From Marmoricola sp. (GTDB lineage: Bacteria > Actinomycetota > Actinomycetes > Propionibacteriales > Nocardioidaceae), in assembly GCA_025964775.1 (NCBI GenBank), contig JAOPYE010000026.1, positions 1 through 64,000 of the forward strand: a stretch of DNA of 64,000 bases, given 5' to 3'. Below, one piece after another: positions 60,178 to 64,000 of the stretch. The first letter of the stretch is position 1, and every line of letters begins with the position of its first letter. Under the pieces are notes generated by a model. That model saw nothing but the letters and a program-made list of their open reading frames with translations. It ran no database searches and was not told the DNA's origin. Both the position numbers and the translations under genes were made by a program.

Positions 60178-61256
60178 TGCGGCGTCCCCCTCTCCGGGTA
60201 GGGGATCTGGCTCTTCGACAGCATCGGCAGGCCGGCGCACGTCGGCCCGCGACCCTGCGGATAGCTCGGCAGGTCCTGCGGGTACGTGTACGGCGGGAGG
60301 GCGCCGCGGATCGAGACCTTGCCGATCAGCGCGTTCGCCTTGCCGCCGATGACATCGGCCATGATGTCGCGGGTCTTGTCGAGACCCTCGAGGAAGCACG
60401 GCAACTCGCTCGAGTACGCAGCCAGGGTGCTGGTCGTCGGTCGAAGCTCGCGAAGGACCTCGGCGAGTGCGGTCGAGTTGACGCCCAGCACCTTGACTCC
60501 CTCGCCCCCGAGCAGGCTCAGGCCGACCAGAAGTCGATCGAGCGCTTGCTGCTGGGTGACGACGGTCTTGCCGGTGACCGTCGCGTTCTCCAGGATCTGA
60601 AGGAGGTCAGGAGAGATTCGCAGCCCGAGCTGGCCGAACGCGGCCACCTGCAGAAGGTCGCGCCGTAGTTGCGGCAGGTCGGGTTCGAGCTTGGTGAGGT
60701 AGGCGTCGGCCTGAGTCGCGATGTCGGCGATGGTCGTGCCACGGCCGCGCACTGCATCGGCGAGCGATGTCAGCGTGACGTTCAGATCGGCGACGTTCAC
60801 GCTGTTGAGCACACCTTCCAGGCTCTTGAACACCGTGTTGACCTCGGTGGTGACGCCGGCGTTGTCGATGACCGCTCCGGCCGAGATGCGGGCGGCGCTC
60901 GGCGTTGCGGGCAGGCTGAGGGCGACGAATTTGGCTCCGAAGATCGTCGGTGCCTCGATCTGTGCCACGACGTTGGCCGGGATCATGGCGACCTGCGACC
61001 GGTCGAGATCCAGGGTGAGCACAGCTGACCCGTCCGGCATCGCCTTGATCGATCCGACGCGACCGACCTCGATCCCGCGCATCTTCACGACGTTGCCGGT
61101 ATCCATCACCAGGCCCGTGCGACTCGTGACCAGCGTGACCTCGAGCGGGTGCGAGAAGGCATGGGTGTAGAACGCCGCAGTCAGCCCGAACGCCGCCAGG
61201 ACAGCGAGGACCATCCCGGCCCCCGCCAGCCTCACGAACGACTTCGACTCGGTCAT
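60174..61256 (-). CDS. mceA: Mce protein A of cluster 2
   Basis: A 360-residue Mce protein with an anchor (about 10-30), MlaD domain (TGNVVKMRGIEVGRV, IFGAKFVALSLP) and helical region; the tail PYTYPQDLPSYPQGRGPTC is typical of MceA proteins. It begins four bases after the yrbEB stop. Confidence 0.89.
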   Translation of the reverse strand: MTESKSFVRLAGAGMVLAVLAAFGLTAAFYTHAFSHPLEVTLVTSRTGLVMDTGNVVKMRGIEVGRVGSIKAMPDGSAVLTLDLDRSQVAMIPANVVAQIEAPTIFGAKFVALSLPATPSAARISAGAVIDNAGVTTEVNTVFKSLEGVLNSVNVADLNVTLTSLADAVRGRGTTIADIATQADAYLTKLEPDLPQLRRDLLQVAAFGQLGLRISPDLLQILENATVTGKTVVTQQQALDRLLVGLSLLGGEGVKVLGVNSTALAEVLRELRPTTSTLAAYSSELPCFLEGLDKTRDIMADVIGGKANALIGKVSIRGALPPYTYPQDLPSYPQGRGPTCAGLPMLSKSQIPYPERGTPQ

Positions 61257-61260
61257 CGCC

Positions 61261-62100
61261 TCAGCCCGCCAGGTGGAACGTGTTGAAGTTGGCGTAGATC
61301 GACATGCCGATCAGGAGGTTGACGATCATCACTCCGGACAGGGACGCCCGCACCGAGCGACCGACTGCCTCGCCCACACCGGCCGGTCCGCCCTTGGCCG
61401 TGTACCCGAAGAAGGTGTGGATCAGCATCACCACGACCACCATCCCGAGCACCTGGATGTAGGAGAAGAAGATGTCCAGGGGTGAGAGGTAGGAGAAGAA
61501 GTAGTGCTGGAAGTTGCCTGCTCCGGTGTTGTAGAAGAACACCAGCAACAGGTAGTCCGCCAGGAAGCCCGCGAGGGTGGCGAAGACGTAGAGCGGCGTG
61601 ATGACGATCATCCCGGCGATGACTCGCGTGGTGGCCAGGTACGGCAGCGACGGGATCGACATGACCTCGATCGCATCGATCTCTTCAGAGATCCGCATGG
61701 CGCCCAGTTGTGAGGTCGTGGCTGCTCCGAGGGTGACCGCGAGCGCGACCCCAGCCAGGAGCGGAGTCGAGAGGCGGGCTGTGAAGAAGGCAGCGAGGAT
61801 CGGGCTCAGCGATCCCACGCCGATGTTCGACGAGGACTCGAACCCCTGAGCGGCAGCGACGGCGCCGGCGAAGAACGTGATGGAGGCGACGATCACAACA
61901 GAACCACCGATGAGGGCCAACGCACCCGTTCCTGTGCCCAGCTCGGCAATCAGCCTGATGACCTCGCGACGGTGACGACGCAGCGCACGAGGAATGGAGA
62001 CGAAGACACGCGCATAGAACAGCCCCTGCTCTCCGATGGAATCCAATGCGGCTGCGGGCTTGCCGGCCACTGCTCTGAGGCGGTCACTCACGACAGACAT
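61261..62100 (-). CDS. yrbEB: YrbE/MlaE permease B of cluster 2
   Basis: A 279-residue MlaE-family permease with about five hydrophobic helices and the coupling segment ISEEIDAIEVMSIPS, then GYTAKGGPAGVGEAVGRS near the C-terminus. With YrbEA it forms the permease of the second importer. The ATPase gene is absent from this operon, so it must use one encoded elsewhere, possibly the one at 10.1 kb. Confidence 0.92.
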   Translation of the reverse strand: MSVVSDRLRAVAGKPAAALDSIGEQGLFYARVFVSIPRALRRHRREVIRLIAELGTGTGALALIGGSVVIVASITFFAGAVAAAQGFESSSNIGVGSLSPILAAFFTARLSTPLLAGVALAVTLGAATTSQLGAMRISEEIDAIEVMSIPSLPYLATTRVIAGMIVITPLYVFATLAGFLADYLLLVFFYNTGAGNFQHYFFSYLSPLDIFFSYIQVLGMVVVVMLIHTFFGYTAKGGPAGVGEAVGRSVRASLSGVMIVNLLIGMSIYANFNTFHLAG

Positions 62101-62116
62101 TGATTGCTCCTGGCCC

Positions 62117-62884
62117 TCAGAGGATCGCGAACTGGATCAGGCTGATGGTCAGACTGATGGGGACCAGGACAGCGACGGTGATGACCACGGCCTGATTGAC
62201 AGCATCGCCGACGCCTTTGGAGCCGCCCTTGACGTTCAGCCCCATGTAGCAGGCGATGACGGCCGCCACGAGGCCGAACACGAACGCCTTGATCATGCTG
62301 ACGGCCAGCTCAGGCGCACCGGTGAACAACGAAACGCTGTCGACGTAGGCGCCTGGAGTCGCTCCCTGCAGGTAGACCGAGAAGAAGTAGCCGCCGACCA
62401 GGCCGCCAGCCGAGATGAGGATGTTCAGGATCATCGAGACACCGACGCAGGCCACGATCCGCGGAACGACCAGTCGCTGGATCGGGTCGATGCCGAGAAC
62501 GCGCATCGCATCGATCTCCTCACGGATGGACCGGGCACCGAGATCCGCGCAGATCGCAGTTCCGCCGGCGCCTGCGACGACGACGACGGTGACGAACGGT
62601 CCGATCTGCTGGACGGAGGCGATCCCGGCAATCCCACCGGCAAGATCCAGTGCGCCGAGGTCCTTGAGAAGCAGGTTCACCTCGAAGATCACCAGAAGGG
62701 TGAATCCCAGCATCACGAGAAGTGTCGGGATCAGCGAGACCCGCGTGATGAACCAGGCCTGCTGGACGCACTCGCGCCAGGAGAAGGGCTTGGTGAACAG
62801 CGTCACGACCGAGTCGAGGAACATCGCGATCACGTCCCCGAAGGCGCGCATCGGCTTGGCCACAGCAGAAATCGCAGTGCTCAA
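62117..62884 (-). CDS. yrbEA: YrbE/MlaE permease A of cluster 2
   Basis: A 255-residue MlaE-family permease, first gene of the second mce operon. Coupling segment IREEIDAMRVLGIDP and the NVKGGSKGVGDAVNQAV motif are clear. I select the TTG at 62884, since GGAGG lies six bases upstream; the longer frame upstream has no RBS and runs into the promoter region. Confidence 0.9.
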   Translation of the reverse strand: MSTAISAVAKPMRAFGDVIAMFLDSVVTLFTKPFSWRECVQQAWFITRVSLIPTLLVMLGFTLLVIFEVNLLLKDLGALDLAGGIAGIASVQQIGPFVTVVVVAGAGGTAICADLGARSIREEIDAMRVLGIDPIQRLVVPRIVACVGVSMILNILISAGGLVGGYFFSVYLQGATPGAYVDSVSLFTGAPELAVSMIKAFVFGLVAAVIACYMGLNVKGGSKGVGDAVNQAVVITVAVLVPISLTISLIQFAIL

Positions 62885-63056
62885 GGGACGCCTCCAGGCC
62901 GGTGAGAGGAGTGAAAGTACAAGCAGCGAAGCTTTTTGAATGTGGATTAACGTAACTCGACTTATGGCAGGTGTCAAGGATCACGCCGAACCCGTACCGG
63001 CGGCTGTACGGACAGAAGGCGATCGCATATAATTGAACTTTGATTAAGGAGTCCGA
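62885..63056. promoter_or_regulatory. Divergent promoter region of mce cluster 2 and the CoA-ester lyase
   Basis: An AT-rich island in a GC-rich setting. On the plus strand TATAAT (63028-63033) is a perfect -10 box for the lyase gene, followed by the half-site ACTTTGATTA (63037-63046). On the minus side, GGATTAACGT (62944-62953) is the matching half-site before mce cluster 2. Both resemble the inverted repeat before the dehydrogenase at 52.0 kb. Confidence 0.6.
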
Positions 63057-63926
63057 ATGACCGCCTCCCCTGCTGCGCCGAGGAGCTGCCTGAGCGTTCC
63101 CGGGTCGTCGGCCCGGATGCTCGCGAAAGCGTCCGCCTCTGATGCCGACGAGATCGTGATCGACCTCGAGGACGCGGTCGCCACCGGCGCCAAGGACGAC
63201 GCCCGCGCCGAGGTGGTGGCCTTCCTGGCCGCCGCGAAACCAGGTCGCCGCATCGCGGTCCGCGTCAACGTGGTCGGATCGCGCTGGTGCCATCAGGACC
63301 TGATCGCCCTCGGAAGCCTTGCCCAGCCGCCCGCGTCGCTGGTGGTACCGAAGGTCGAGTCCGTCGGTGATATCGCCTTCGTCGAGCGTCTGCTCACCGG
63401 CGTGACCGGCCAGCGGCCTGGCACGGGGATCCGGCTCCAGGCGCTGATCGAGTCGGCAACGGGACTGGTCGCCGTCGACGAGATCGCCGGATCGGGAGCC
63501 AGCCTCGAGGCACTCGTCCTCGGGTACGCCGACCTGTCGGCCAGTCTCGGCCGCGCCCCGGATCTCGGGGGGTGGGAACCAGCCCGTGAGCGACTGCTCT
63601 GGGCCGCCCGCGCGCACGGGCTCCGCGCCGTTGACGGCCCGCACCTGGGCATCGCGGTGGACGAGGACTTCGAGTCCGGCGTTCGCGCTGCGACCAGCAG
63701 CGGCTTCGACGGCAAGTGGATAATCCACCCGGCTCAGATCGCTGCCGTCAACACGGCGTTCTCTCCCGACGCCACGCAGATCGCGTGGGCCGAGCAGGTA
63801 TTGGCGGCGCTCGTCGCCGCCGAGCGGGACGGTCTCGGCGCGGTCGCGCTCGACGGCGACATGCTCGACGAGGCGGTGGCCGTCCGAGCTCGCCGGGTAC
63901 TGGCCCGCAGCGGAGGCACAGGGTGA
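63057..63926 (+). CDS. HpcH/HpaI-family CoA-ester lyase (citrate lyase beta-like)
   Basis: A 289-residue TIM-barrel lyase: CLSVPGSSARMLAKA, EIVIDLEDAV, RIAVRVNVVGSRW, LVVPKVESV and LQALIESATGL include the Mg-binding Glu/Asp and CoA-handling residues of the CitE/malyl-CoA lyase group. It would split or form a beta-hydroxyacyl-CoA. AAGGAG precedes the ATG. The next gene, a MaoC-type dehydratase, overlaps by four bases, so the two probably act on consecutive intermediates. Confidence 0.87.
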   Translation: MTASPAAPRSCLSVPGSSARMLAKASASDADEIVIDLEDAVATGAKDDARAEVVAFLAAAKPGRRIAVRVNVVGSRWCHQDLIALGSLAQPPASLVVPKVESVGDIAFVERLLTGVTGQRPGTGIRLQALIESATGLVAVDEIAGSGASLEALVLGYADLSASLGRAPDLGGWEPARERLLWAARAHGLRAVDGPHLGIAVDEDFESGVRAATSSGFDGKWIIHPAQIAAVNTAFSPDATQIAWAEQVLAALVAAERDGLGAVALDGDMLDEAVAVRARRVLARSGGTG

Positions 63927-64000
63927 GCGCCGCCCGCGGCCCGTACTTCGACGAATTGGACGTCGGGCGAACGTTCCGCGACGCCCCGGGGATCACGCTG
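63923..64000 (+). CDS. MaoC-family dehydratase, N-terminal part (runs off the window)
   Basis: Twenty-six codons from a GTG (GTGA overlap with the lyase stop) read as far as GPYFDELDVGRTFRDAPGIT, the start of MaoC-like enoyl-CoA hydratases. The catalytic part lies outside the window. Confidence 0.7.
   Translation, partial: MSAARGPYFDELDVGRTFRDAPGITL

Noticed and set aside
1-64000. CRISPR arrays, complete insertion sequences, rRNA or intact tRNA genes
   Set aside because: I saw no regularly spaced repeats, transposase motifs, terminal inverted repeats around a gene, or full cloverleaf sequence.

Overview
The window is GC-rich actinobacterial chromosome. Evidence: two mce lipid-import gene clusters, several F420-type LLM oxidoreductases, GAF-ANTAR and GAF-LuxR regulators, frequent GTG/TTG starts and long chains of ATGA/GTGA-coupled genes. 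A Nocardioides/Rhodococcus-like soil actinomycete fits; the genus cannot be fixed from the sequence alone.

Layout. 1-3.2 kb: the start of bioB, an acyl-CoA-dehydrogenase-like protein and an SCP2 lipid-binding protein on the minus strand, diverging from two NTF2/SnoaL-fold proteins that end in a strong hairpin terminator. 3.4-32.4 kb (+): one very long, tightly packed gene chain. It holds an acyl-CoA ligase, an aldehyde dehydrogenase, a RibB-RibA-flavin reductase triple fusion, a non-standard mce transporter (2 YrbE permeases, a linked ATPase, 6 Mce proteins, an RND transporter, a parvulin foldase and a small membrane protein), then a biotin-dependent acyl-CoA carboxylase, two crotonases, a TIGR03084-type protein, an AtuA-family protein, an acyl-CoA dehydrogenase and an F420-type oxidoreductase. 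The AtuA/AtuC/AtuF/AtuE/AtuD-like set is the signature of beta-methyl (isoprenoid-type) acyl-CoA breakdown, so my reading is import plus catabolism of an isoprenoid or branched lipid.

32.4-42.7 kb: regulators and stress genes. These are a double TetR protein, a nitronate-monooxygenase-like enzyme bracketed by AT-rich repeats, two consecutive GAF-LuxR regulators, an LLM oxidoreductase, a STAS protein, two GAF-ANTAR proteins and a YihY-type membrane protein. 42.9-47.1 kb: a glutamate-synthase-domain protein with PoxB-type pyruvate oxidase, and a transglutaminase-like protein. 47.2-50.0 kb: a scrambled accessory patch with a tRNA 3'-end fragment, GGGGCAC repeats, an AbiE-like HTH/nucleotidyltransferase pair whose second gene carries an amber stop, another XRE regulator with a perfect palindromic operator, and an internally deleted carboxyltransferase gene.

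50.0-64.0 kb: a hydrolase and an acyl-CoA dehydrogenase, then a classical mce operon (yrbEA, yrbEB, mceA-F, minus strand) that runs without a real gap into four membrane-protein genes: two paralogues of an unrecognised family enclosing cytochrome-oxidase subunit III-like and IV-like genes. A CoA-ester lyase and the start of a MaoC dehydratase diverge from this operon. Similar AT-rich half-sites (about ACnTTRATYM) lie in front of the second mce operon, the lyase and the dehydrogenase, suggesting one regulator for all three.
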